A DNA stretch of 64,000 nt from Xenorhabdus sp014467285 (GTDB taxonomy: Bacteria > Pseudomonadota > Gammaproteobacteria > Enterobacterales > Enterobacteriaceae), in NCBI RefSeq assembly GCF_014467285.1, contig NZ_NKHR01000009.1:1-64000 (forward strand), read 5' to 3'. Of the stretch, positions 17,788 to 25,535 are shown one piece after another; within the stretch, counting starts at the first letter, position 1; every line of letters starts with the position of its first letter. The notes under the pieces are model-generated. The model saw nothing but the letters and a program-made list of their open reading frames with translations, did not search any database and was not told the DNA's origin. The position numbers and the translations under genes are program-made.

Positions 17788-17869
17788 ATCATATCTAAAA
17801 AGTGCTGTTTATCTGTTCACATTTCACCACCAAAAAATTTATTCATTGATATTAAGCACTTTTGAAAAG

Positions 17870-17888
17870 TTGGCACGCTTTTCGCATT
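17870..17888 (+). promoter_or_regulatory. sigma-54 promoter of glnA (glnAp2-like)
   Basis: TTGGCACGCTTTTCGCATT has the GG at -24 and GC at -12 with the right spacing and differs little from E. coli glnAp2. It lies about 85-100 bp upstream of the glnA start. Confidence 0.85.
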
Positions 17889-17971
17889 CTTTTTTTGCAA
17901 TAGAAATTGCAAGATAAGACTGCATTCCTTGCATCGTTTTATCCAGCCGACGTAAACCAGGAGAGCTTAGT

Positions 17972-19381
17972 ATGTCCGTTGAACATGTTTTGTCCATGAT
18001 TGAAGAACATCAGGTGAAGTTTATTGACTTACGTTTTACTGATACTAAAGGTAAAGAACAACACATCACCATTCCTGCCCACCAAGTTGATGAGGATTTC
18101 TTTGAAGATGGCAAAATGTTTGATGGTTCATCTATTGGTGGCTGGAAAGGCATCAATGAATCCGACATGGTGTTAATGCCGGATCCAAGTACGGCAATGC
18201 TTGACCCATTCTTTAATGATGCCACCCTCATTCTGCGCTGCGATATTCTGGAACCCGGCACCATGCAAGGTTATGACCGCGACCCTCGCTCTATTGCAAA
18301 ACGCGCGGAAGATTTCTTACGTGCAAGCGATATTGCAGATACGGTGTTATTTGGGCCAGAACCCGAATTTTTCCTGTTCGATGATATCCGTTTTGGTAGT
18401 TCCATCTCTGGTTCTTATTACCATATTGATGATACCGAAGCAGCATGGAACAGCGGTACACATTATGAAGCCGGTAACAAAGGCCATCGTCCCGGCATTA
18501 AAGGGGGTTATTTCCCTGTTCCACCAGTCGATTCTTCCCAAGATCTGCGTTCAGCTATGTGTCTGACAATGGAAAAAATGGGGCTGGTGGTTGAAGCTCA
18601 CCACCATGAAGTTGCGACGGCCGGACAAAACGAAGTTGCCACCCGCTTTAATACGATGACCAAAAAAGCGGATGAGACTCAGATTTATAAGTATGTGGTA
18701 CATAATGTGGCCCATAAATTTGGCAAGACCGCAACATTTATGCCAAAACCGCTGGTGGGAGATAACGGCTCTGGTATGCACTGCCATATGTCGCTGTCCA
18801 AAAATGGCACCAATCTGTTTGCTGGTGACAAATACGGTGGTTTGTCCGAGATGGCCCTGTACTATATCGGCGGTATCATCAAACATGCCCGCGCATTGAA
18901 TGCCTTTACCAACCCGACAACCAACTCGTACAAGCGTCTGGTGCCCGGTTTTGAAGCCCCGGTCATGCTGGCTTATTCTGCCCGCAACCGTTCTGCTTCT
19001 ATCCGTATTCCGGTTGTGTCCAGTACTAAAGCCCGCCGTATTGAAGTGCGTTTCCCTGATCCTGCGGCTAACCCTTATCTGGCCTTCTCTGCCCTGTTGA
19101 TGGCAGGTCTGGACGGTATCATCAACAAAATTCATCCGGGTGATGCGATGGATAAGAACTTGTATGACCTGCCAGCAGAAGAAGCGCAGGAGATCCCAAC
19201 GGTGGCCTCTTCTCTGGAAGAAGCTCTGGCTGCTCTGGATGCAGACCGCGAATTCCTGACACGCGCCGGTGTTTTCACTGATGATTCAATTGATGCTTAT
19301 ATCAACTTATTGAATGGTGAAATTGAACGCGTTCGCATGACTCCACATCCTCTGGAGTTTGAACTGTATTACAGCGTGTAA
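17972..19381 (+). CDS. glnA: glutamine synthetase, type I
   Basis: 469 residues, the standard GSI-beta length. It condenses glutamate and ammonia to glutamine with ATP as a cytosolic dodecamer, the main ammonia assimilation step. Visible landmarks: the beta-grasp start with FDGSSIGGWKGI (~51-62), PEPEFF (~129), the GSGMHCHMS signature (~265-273), the NPTTNSYKRLVPGFEAP segment (~319-335) and the NLYDLPAEE adenylylation loop, where Tyr ~398 is the regulatory tyrosine. AGGAGAG precedes ATG 17972. The sigma-54 promoter and NtrC sites upstream indicate nitrogen-starvation induction. A terminator-like hairpin separates it from glnL. Confidence 0.98.
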   Translation: MSVEHVLSMIEEHQVKFIDLRFTDTKGKEQHITIPAHQVDEDFFEDGKMFDGSSIGGWKGINESDMVLMPDPSTAMLDPFFNDATLILRCDILEPGTMQGYDRDPRSIAKRAEDFLRASDIADTVLFGPEPEFFLFDDIRFGSSISGSYYHIDDTEAAWNSGTHYEAGNKGHRPGIKGGYFPVPPVDSSQDLRSAMCLTMEKMGLVVEAHHHEVATAGQNEVATRFNTMTKKADETQIYKYVVHNVAHKFGKTATFMPKPLVGDNGSGMHCHMSLSKNGTNLFAGDKYGGLSEMALYYIGGIIKHARALNAFTNPTTNSYKRLVPGFEAPVMLAYSARNRSASIRIPVVSSTKARRIEVRFPDPAANPYLAFSALLMAGLDGIINKIHPGDAMDKNLYDLPAEEAQEIPTVASSLEEALAALDADREFLTRAGVFTDDSIDAYINLLNGEIERVRMTPHPLEFELYYSV

Positions 19382-19441
19382 TGCTTTATAGCGTGCTTGA
19401 TGGCATGGCTGTTGTTCCTTTTTTGTTGCCGTGAAACTTTT

Positions 19442-19468
19442 GGCCCGTCTTAGGATGGGCCCTTTTAC
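19442..19468 (+). terminator. hairpin between glnA and glnL
   Basis: GGCCCGTC-TTAG-GATGGGCC followed by CTTTT, a compact 8-bp stem with one G-T pair. Likely reduces read-through from glnA to glnL, as in E. coli. Confidence 0.75.
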
Positions 19469-19514
19469 ATACTGATCAGAGGAACTCATTGAGTTATGCT
19501 GAAATAAGCTACAA

Positions 19515-19531
19515 TGCACCAAAAACGTGCA
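19515..19531. promoter_or_regulatory. NtrC operator at the glnL promoter
   Basis: TGCACCAAAAACGTGCA is a near-perfect NtrC dyad, 8 bp before the glnL start codon. In E. coli a site in this position lets NtrC repress the weak internal glnL promoter. Confidence 0.75.
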
Positions 19532-19539
19532 GAGATTGA

Positions 19540-20589
19540 ATGACAATGGCTGATTTACCCAAAGCAGAACAAATTCTCGACTCACTGATAAACAGCGTAT
19601 TGGTGCTGGATAATGATTTGATTATCCACTATGCCAATCATTCCGCTATGCAGCTTTTGGCACAAAGTACACGTAAATTATTTGGTACGCCGCTTCCCAT
19701 TCTGTTTAGCTATATTTCTCTGGATACAGAATTGATGCGTGCCAGTTTGATCAACGGACATGGTTTTACCGATAACGAAGTCATTCTGGTGATCAACAAT
19801 CACTCTCATGTGATGTCGCTCAGTGCCCAACCAATTTCCGAACAGTTTATCCTGCTGGAACTGGCGCCTATGGATAGTCAACGCCGTTTAAGTCAAGAGC
19901 AGATTCAACAAGCACAGCAGGCGGCTGCGCGGGAATTGGTTCGGGGGCTGGCACATGAAATAAAAAATCCCCTTGGAGGACTGCGGGGAGCAGCACAATT
20001 ACTTGCCAAGGCGTTACCCGATCCTGCCTTGCGGGAATATACCCAAGTGATTATTGAACAAGCCGACAGGCTACGCGGCCTTGTTGATCGCTTATTGGGG
20101 CCACAGCATCCGGGTGCTCAAACCAGTCAGAGTATCCATCATGTCGTCGAGCGCGTTTATCAATTGGTTGCGCTGGAAATGCCCTCCAATGTCACGCTGA
20201 TCAAAGATTATGATCCCAGTCTGCCAGAACTGGCTCACTATCCTGACCAAATTGAGCAGGTGTTACTGAATATCACCCGCAATGCGCTACAGGCACTGGG
20301 GGACAAAGGGGGTACTATCACACTGAGAACGCGAACCGCATTCCAGATTACCTTGCAGGGTGAGCGTTACCGTCTGGCTGCCAGAATTGATATTAAAGAT
20401 GACGGACCTGGCGTTTCGCCCAATATTCAGGATACGCTGTTTTACCCTATGGTCAGCGGGCATAAAGGTGGCACTGGACTTGGGCTGTCCATTGCCCGTA
20501 ATCTTATCGACCAACATGCTGGCAAAATCGAATTCACCAGTTGGCCGGGGCATACGGAATTTTCCATTTACCTGCCTATCAAGAAATAA
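19540..20589 (+). CDS. glnL: nitrogen regulation sensor kinase/phosphatase NtrB
   Basis: 349 residues, cytosolic histidine kinase that phosphorylates or, with PII protein, dephosphorylates NtrC according to glutamine status. An N-terminal PAS domain (~8-115) is followed by the dimerisation helix with the phospho-acceptor in LAHEIKNPLGGL (His ~139), then the HATPase domain with an N box (LLNITRNALQAL), DDGPGV (G1) and GGTGLGLSIA (G2). Sequence is highly similar to E. coli GlnL throughout. ATG 19540 is used because the conserved N-terminus begins there. It is 24 bp from glnG. Confidence 0.96.
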   Translation: MTMADLPKAEQILDSLINSVLVLDNDLIIHYANHSAMQLLAQSTRKLFGTPLPILFSYISLDTELMRASLINGHGFTDNEVILVINNHSHVMSLSAQPISEQFILLELAPMDSQRRLSQEQIQQAQQAAARELVRGLAHEIKNPLGGLRGAAQLLAKALPDPALREYTQVIIEQADRLRGLVDRLLGPQHPGAQTSQSIHHVVERVYQLVALEMPSNVTLIKDYDPSLPELAHYPDQIEQVLLNITRNALQALGDKGGTITLRTRTAFQITLQGERYRLAARIDIKDDGPGVSPNIQDTLFYPMVSGHKGGTGLGLSIARNLIDQHAGKIEFTSWPGHTEFSIYLPIKK

Positions 20590-20613
20590 CCGCTCAAGAA
20601 GCAGAGGGTAACA

Positions 20614-22044
20614 ATGCAACGAGGAAAAGTCTGGGTTGTTGATGACGATAGCTCTATCCGCTGGGTACTGGAACGGGCGCTGAGTGGCGCGGGGATGGCG
20701 TGCACCAGTTTTGAAAATGCCGATACTGTGCTGGCTGCACTCTCACAGGACTGTCCTGAAGTACTTCTGTCAGATATCCGCATGCCCGGTCTCGACGGGC
20801 TAAGTCTGCTTAGTCAGATAAAACAGAGCCATCCACAGCTTCCGGTCATCATCATGACCGCCCATTCTGATCTGGATGCCGCCGTCAGTGCCTATCAACA
20901 TGGTGCATTCGATTATCTGCCAAAACCCTTCGATATTGATGAAACCGTTGCGCTGGTTGAGCGGGCGCTGAATCACTATCGCGAACAACATCAATCCTCC
21001 GCCAACCCGCAAGTGGCGGCATCCGTTTCAGATATAATCGGAGAAGCGCCCTCTATGCAGGAGGTATACCGGATTATCGGCCGGCTTTCCCGCTCTTCCA
21101 TCAGTGTATTAATCAATGGGGAGTCCGGCACAGGAAAAGAGCTGGTTGCCCATGCCCTGCACCGCCACAGCCCACGCGCTTCTGCACCGTTTATTGCCCT
21201 AAATATGGCGGCGATCCCGAAAGATTTGATTGAATCTGAACTGTTTGGTCATGAAAAAGGCGCTTTTACAGGCGCTAATCAAGTGCGTCACGGGCGTTTT
21301 GAACAAGCTAATGGCGGCTCGCTGTTTTTGGATGAAATCGGTGATATGCCACTGGATATCCAAACCCGTTTATTGCGCGTTTTGGCTGAGGGGCAATTCT
21401 ATCGGGTCGGCGGTTATGCGCCCGTGAAGGTTGATGTCCGTATTATTGCGGCGACTCACCAGAATCTTGAACAACGTGTTGCGGAAGGTAAGTTTCGGGA
21501 AGATCTCTATCATCGACTGAATGTTATCCGTGTTCAGTTGCCACCCTTGCGGGACAGAGTAGAAGATATTCCTCGCCTGGCCCACCATTTCCTGCAACAA
21601 ACCGCAATAGAACTGGGTGTTGAAGCTAAAGTACTGCATCCTAATACTGAGCTTGCTTTGATGCGCCTGCCGTGGTCAGGAAATGTGCGTCAGTTGGAAA
21701 ACGTCTGCCGCTGGCTGACCGTCATGGCTGCCAGTAAGGAAGTGTTGGTACAGGATTTGCCTGCTGATCTGATTGGGAACCAAGCTACAGAACAAACAGG
21801 AAATACGCCTGTTTCTCACTCCGCCGCACCTGAAAATTGGTCGCATTTGTTAGCAGCATGGGCGCAACATGCGTTAAAAGAGGGAAAAACCGATCTTCTT
21901 TCCGATGCTCTGCCATTGCTGGAACGCACTTTGCTTAATTGCGCGCTGGAATATACAAATGGCCATAAACAGGAAGCCGCCCGTTTACTGGGTTGGGGAA
22001 GAAATACAATAACGCGGAAGTTGAAGGAGTTGGGGTTGGAGTAA
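20614..22044 (+). CDS. glnG: nitrogen regulator NtrC, sigma-54 activator
   Basis: 476 residues. Receiver domain (1-120) with the phospho-acceptor Asp in LLSDIRMPG (~54), AAA+ domain (~140-380) with Walker A GESGTGKE, the sigma-54-contacting GAFTGA loop, Walker B LFLDEIGDM, and a C-terminal Fis-type helix-turn-helix ending in GWGRNTITRKLKEL. Phosphorylated by GlnL, it oligomerises at enhancers such as those upstream of glnA and drives sigma-54 open complex formation. AGAGGGTAACA precedes ATG 20614. Confidence 0.97.
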   Translation: MQRGKVWVVDDDSSIRWVLERALSGAGMACTSFENADTVLAALSQDCPEVLLSDIRMPGLDGLSLLSQIKQSHPQLPVIIMTAHSDLDAAVSAYQHGAFDYLPKPFDIDETVALVERALNHYREQHQSSANPQVAASVSDIIGEAPSMQEVYRIIGRLSRSSISVLINGESGTGKELVAHALHRHSPRASAPFIALNMAAIPKDLIESELFGHEKGAFTGANQVRHGRFEQANGGSLFLDEIGDMPLDIQTRLLRVLAEGQFYRVGGYAPVKVDVRIIAATHQNLEQRVAEGKFREDLYHRLNVIRVQLPPLRDRVEDIPRLAHHFLQQTAIELGVEAKVLHPNTELALMRLPWSGNVRQLENVCRWLTVMAASKEVLVQDLPADLIGNQATEQTGNTPVSHSAAPENWSHLLAAWAQHALKEGKTDLLSDALPLLERTLLNCALEYTNGHKQEAARLLGWGRNTITRKLKELGLE

Positions 22045-22102
22045 AATAGGCAGCTATGTTATGCCTAACCTATCCACAACGCTATAAGCAAGGAGATTTA
22101 AC

Positions 22103-22363
22103 ATGGCTGCAAATGCTGTTGTTCGTGCTCGTATAAATGAAACTTTGAAAAATGAGGCTACAGAAGTGCTGACTAGCATGGGGTTAACTGTTTCCGACTT
22201 GGTTCGTATAACCCTGACCAAAGTGGCCAAGGAAAAGACTCTCCCATTCGATGAGCGTATCCCGAATGAACTGACAGCCAAAACCGTTGCCAATAATGAA
22301 AAAAACATTGATGTCCATAAAGCGAAAGTCGCTGATGGCCTATTTAATCAACTGGGCATCTGA
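22103..22363 (+). CDS. dinJ: DinJ/RelB-family antitoxin
   Basis: 86 residues: a ribbon-helix-helix start (VVRARINETLKNEATEVLTSMGLTVSD) followed by VRITLTKVAKEKTLPF, characteristic of DinJ/RelB antitoxins, which repress their own operon and neutralise a RelE/YafQ-type ribonuclease. AAGGAG precedes the ATG. Its cognate toxin gene immediately downstream is only a 28-codon stub, so this antitoxin is an orphan here; it could still act on a related toxin elsewhere. Confidence 0.85.
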   Translation: MAANAVVRARINETLKNEATEVLTSMGLTVSDLVRITLTKVAKEKTLPFDERIPNELTAKTVANNEKNIDVHKAKVADGLFNQLGI

Positions 22364-22369
22364 TAAACA

Positions 22370-22456
22370 ATGAAACAACGGGAAATTGAATATTCTTCTC
22401 AGTTTCACAGAGAGGATTCATTCAGCAATACCAACTATCTATCTATTGCTGAGTAG
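22370..22456 (+). pseudogene. yafQ: truncated YafQ toxin stub
   Basis: Six bases after dinJ, ATG 22370 opens a frame starting MKQREIEYSSQFHRED, which matches the first residues of YafQ (about 92 aa in E. coli), then diverges and stops at 22456 after 28 codons. The rest of the toxin, including its catalytic histidines, is missing. The stub runs into the 3' end of the convergent vapC gene, which suggests that arrival of the vapBC module deleted the toxin. Confidence 0.65.
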
Positions 22457-22846
22457 ATATTCAGAAAGATCAAGAAACTGAGTTAATATCGCTTCATCAT
22501 TTGTTACTAATATCATTCCTTCATATCTGGCCTGAGCAACTAACATAAGATCGAAAGGGTCTCGGTGTTTTACCTTTGGTAATTCATAATAGCTAAGAGA
22601 GTGTTCTATCGTTACCACCAGTGGTAAAAAACCCACATCATTTTGTGCGACATCTGCGATAACGGCTGGTTCAAAAGAATAATCGCTTCTATCCAATCTG
22701 CTTTTTATTGCAATTTCCTGAATACTGACGGCACTAAAATAAATTTCATTATCAGTATCCCTCAGTAATTCATTGACTTCTTTCTTAAGTTTCGAAGGAT
22801 CGGCCAGATACCAGAGCAAGATATGAGTATCCAATAAATAACGCAT
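22439..22846 (-). CDS. vapC: PIN-domain toxin, VapC family
   Basis: 135 residues with the PIN-domain layout: LLDTHILLW at the start (Asp6), EIAIK with a conserved acid (~44), DPFDLMLVAQA (~96) and TNDEAI (~115). These acids bind metal in VapC ribonucleases, which cleave tRNA or rRNA. It lies 5 bp downstream of its antitoxin gene on the same strand, the usual order. The 3' end overlaps the yafQ stub on the other strand. Confidence 0.85.
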   Translation of the reverse strand: MRYLLDTHILLWYLADPSKLKKEVNELLRDTDNEIYFSAVSIQEIAIKSRLDRSDYSFEPAVIADVAQNDVGFLPLVVTIEHSLSYYELPKVKHRDPFDLMLVAQARYEGMILVTNDEAILTQFLDLSEYLLSNR

Positions 22847-22851
22847 GATTA

Positions 22852-23178
22852 TTATTCTTTCCCTTCAAACATGGCAAGGATTTCACGATCATGTCTGGCA
22901 AACTCTTCTTCTGTCGGCACAGAGAATTTTCCAACTAAGACACCGATTGGCCTCAATTGTTTTTCAGATTTCACAAGCACACCAACAGGCCTCTCCACCT
23001 TGAGCTTTTCAAGTTTTGTGACTGTCTTCGGAACATGCCCTCCGCGAAAACGACGATAAGCCTTTACATCAACTGTATCTTCACCACCATTTCTAATAAC
23101 AACAGCCTGACCTTGCCTGATGACTGTTCTCAATCTTTCGGGTAGATCTGCAATATTCAGCTTCATTTCAGTGCCCAT
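22852..23178 (-). CDS. vapB: VapB-type antitoxin (Phd/YefM-like or AbrB-like)
   Basis: 108 residues, directly upstream of vapC. The N-terminal MKLNIADLPERLRTVIRQGQAV strand-helix pattern and the C-terminal acidic tail (PTEEEFARHDREILAMFEG) fit a type II antitoxin whose C-terminus wraps the PIN toxin. ATG 23178 with GGGGAT five bases upstream is preferred to the longer ORF starting at 23226; ATG 23166 is also possible. Repression of its own promoter is expected from the family. The exact antitoxin subfamily is uncertain. Confidence 0.7.
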   Translation of the reverse strand: MGTEMKLNIADLPERLRTVIRQGQAVVIRNGGEDTVDVKAYRRFRGGHVPKTVTKLEKLKVERPVGVLVKSEKQLRPIGVLVGKFSVPTEEEFARHDREILAMFEGKE

Positions 23179-23273
23179 ATAATCCCCGATACTTTGCCGT
23201 TGAATGTATGTATTAATTTTAACCAATCATTGGGCAAAAGTTAATTCAGATATCATTATCGTGGCATAGTCAT

Positions 23274-24647
23274 TCATATCACCCGCGAAAACTGCCGCTG
23301 ACGCATCTGGTTACGCAGGTAACTATCAAAACACATGCAAATATTACGGATCAGTAAGCGCCCTTTTGGGGATACCTGAATCTGCGATTCCGTCACTTTA
23401 ACGAGACCATCTTCCGCCAGTGGGGTTAACAATTGCAGATCTTCGGCAAAGTAATCAGCGAAATTCAGCCCATAACTTTGCTCGATCTCCGCAAAGTTCA
23501 GCCGGAAATTACAAATCAGCGCTTTGATCACATCACGACGAATGCAATCATCCGGCGTCAGCATCAAACCACGCCATAACGCGTGCCCTTGTGCTTCTAC
23601 CGCTGCATAGTAGGTTTTCAGATCTTTCTGGTTCTGGGCATAGCTGTCTCCCAACATACTGATAGCCGAGATGCCCATGCCAAGTAAATCGCATTCTCCC
23701 TGCGTAGTGTAGCCCTGAAAATTACGGTGCAAAACACCTTCTCGCTGGGCAATCGCCAATTCATCATCAGGGCGGGCAAAGTGATCCATGCCAATAAATT
23801 GATACCCGTTATTTGTCAGGGTTGAAATCGTTTCCTGCAAGATATCCAGCTTTTGAGTCGCAGTCGGTAAGTCCTGTTCCTTGATCTTACGCTGCGCCGC
23901 AAATAAATTTGGCAAATGTGCGTAGTTGAATACACTCAGGCGATCAGGCGACAACGCCAACACGCGCTGCAATGTGAAAGCAAAGCTCTCTGGAGTTTGC
24001 TTCGGCAAGCCGTAAATCAAATCAATGCTGGTGGATGTAAAACCGATTTCACGGGCTCGACTGATCAGTTCAAAAATAAATTCTTCATCCTGCTCGCGAT
24101 TCACCAAACGCTGTACGTCTTTATTAAAATCCTGCACCCCCATGCTAAGGCGGTTAAAACCTTCATGGTGCAGATGGTCAATCACATCAAGCTCAATTTC
24201 TCGCGGATCAATTTCAATGGAAAGCTCAGCATCGGGCAGAAAATGGAAATGGCTACGCAATATCGACATCAATCGGCTGATCTGCGCCTTATCCAGATAA
24301 GTCGGCGTACCTCCGCCCCAGTGCATCTGGCTGACTTTCCGCTGGGTAAATAATTCAGCCCGTGACGTAATCTCTTTTTCCAGTACATTCAGATAGTCAT
24401 CTGCTTTTTGCTTTTGGCGAGTGACCAGCTTATTGCAGCCGCAGAAATAACACAGCTTATGGCAGAATGGGATATGAATATAGAGAGAAAGCGGTCGATT
24501 AGGATAACGGGCAGCAGCCTGAAAAAAAGCAGAATCATCGTACTGCTGGTTAAACTCCAGGGCTGTTGGATATGAAGTATAACGAGGCCCTGAATAGTTG
24601 TATTTCTGGATCAAAGGCAGATCCCAAACAATGGCTTGCTCTGACAT
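23274..24647 (-). CDS. hemN: oxygen-independent coproporphyrinogen III oxidase
   Basis: 457 residues, radical-SAM enzyme that decarboxylates coproporphyrinogen III to protoporphyrinogen IX without oxygen. The [4Fe-4S] cluster motif C-x3-C-x2-C is seen in FCHKLCYFCGC (~61-71), with the GGGTPTYL SAM-binding segment (~112). The start YNYSGPRYTSYPTALEF and the HemN C-terminal domain are intact; length matches E. coli HemN. It lies downstream of yihI and the small membrane protein on the same strand, probably co-transcribed. Confidence 0.97.
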   Translation of the reverse strand: MSEQAIVWDLPLIQKYNYSGPRYTSYPTALEFNQQYDDSAFFQAAARYPNRPLSLYIHIPFCHKLCYFCGCNKLVTRQKQKADDYLNVLEKEITSRAELFTQRKVSQMHWGGGTPTYLDKAQISRLMSILRSHFHFLPDAELSIEIDPREIELDVIDHLHHEGFNRLSMGVQDFNKDVQRLVNREQDEEFIFELISRAREIGFTSTSIDLIYGLPKQTPESFAFTLQRVLALSPDRLSVFNYAHLPNLFAAQRKIKEQDLPTATQKLDILQETISTLTNNGYQFIGMDHFARPDDELAIAQREGVLHRNFQGYTTQGECDLLGMGISAISMLGDSYAQNQKDLKTYYAAVEAQGHALWRGLMLTPDDCIRRDVIKALICNFRLNFAEIEQSYGLNFADYFAEDLQLLTPLAEDGLVKVTESQIQVSPKGRLLIRNICMCFDSYLRNQMRQRQFSRVI

Positions 24648-24649
24648 GC

Positions 24650-24853
24650 TTATTCCTTCCGCTGTTTTCGCCCATCAAAGCACAACTTTTTCATGGAGTT
24701 GAAATGTCGGGCCATGATGATATTGCGCAACCGACGTTTACGTCGCGATAGCTGCCATAGTTTACCCAATAACCACAATAAATAACATACTAACAATGTG
24801 GTTATTAATACTGTGGTTATCAGAATAAACCCGCCTTTTATGATCACAATCAA
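24650..24853 (-). CDS. small membrane protein, possibly a DUF2489 relic
   Basis: 67 residues: one membrane helix (~8-29, FILITTVLITTLLVCYLLWLL) followed by a strongly basic tail (RRKRRLRN). It sits between yihI and hemN, 2 bp from hemN. In Vibrionaceae and Pasteurellaceae a DUF2489 protein (about 150 aa, N-terminal helix) occupies this place, so this may be a shortened descendant, but sequence similarity cannot be established by eye. Real expression is supported only by its tight operon position. Confidence 0.5.
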   Translation of the reverse strand: MIVIIKGGFILITTVLITTLLVCYLLWLLGKLWQLSRRKRRLRNIIMARHFNSMKKLCFDGRKQRKE

Positions 24854-24865
24854 TTGATGGAGGGA

Positions 24866-25387
24866 TTATTTACCCTTCAACAACTGCATGATATCTTCCT
24901 GCCGTTCCTCTTCGCTGTCGTCTTTCTCCAGATTGATACCCAGTTCTTCCATTAACGTATCAATGCGGTCGAGTATGTTGTCAACATAGGCATTGTCTTC
25001 CTGAGACAGTTTTTCACCCTGCTCAAGACGTGCCAACAAGTCATCCAAACGCTCATCATTTTCCAACATTTCCAGCTCTTCCTGCGGTGACAGGCGTGGC
25101 TTCTGTTTCTCCACAACCGGTTTAACTACGGGTTTCACCGTGGTTGCTTTTTCACCGACGACCAGAGGGACGGGAACTTTACTGCCGATACGCGGATCTT
25201 TTTCCTGCTTACCGCCTGAACGTTTTTTATCTCTGTCGTTACCGTTACTCCGGCTGCCAGTAGGGTTACCGCGACGCTTTTTCTCGCGTTTACGTTCACG
25301 CCCTTCAGCATTCAGCTCTGCACGGCTTTTCTTTTTCTGCTTGCCAGCGGAAGGTTTCGCTGGTGATTTTTTCTTTAACGGGCTCAT
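24866..25387 (-). CDS. yihI: Der GTPase-activating protein YihI
   Basis: 173 residues. The N-terminal half is extremely basic with low complexity (KKKSPAKP, REKKRRGNPTGSR), the C-terminal half is acidic and helical (SPQEELEMLENDERLDDLL, ending EEERQEDIMQLLKGK). This is the known YihI layout. YihI stimulates the GTPase Der in 50S subunit maturation. Gene order glnG-hemN-yihI is conserved with E. coli. Confidence 0.93.
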   Translation of the reverse strand: MSPLKKKSPAKPSAGKQKKKSRAELNAEGRERKREKKRRGNPTGSRSNGNDRDKKRSGGKQEKDPRIGSKVPVPLVVGEKATTVKPVVKPVVEKQKPRLSPQEELEMLENDERLDDLLARLEQGEKLSQEDNAYVDNILDRIDTLMEELGINLEKDDSEEERQEDIMQLLKGK

Positions 25388-25535
25388 AGCTTGTGACTCA
25401 ACTCGCTTTTATCAAGATATTTTCGGCGGAATCTAACAGAAACTACCTATAACATCCAATGTCATTCACTTATCGTTTAAAGTTCAGCTAATATTCTAGG
25501 AGGTTTTAACTCAAATATTATGGTCATTAATCACC

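Larger units (their letters stand above)
17617..17971. other. glnA upstream regulatory region
   Basis: No gene. It begins with an inverted repeat (CAGGCGCAA at 17677-17685 and TTGCGCCTG at 17715-17723; long loop, no T run), then holds two NtrC sites and the sigma-54 promoter of glnA, listed separately. Confidence 0.7.

Noticed and set aside
18551..19135. 194-codon minus-strand frame inside glnA
   Set aside because: Antisense shadow of glnA, no ribosome-binding site or recognisable content.
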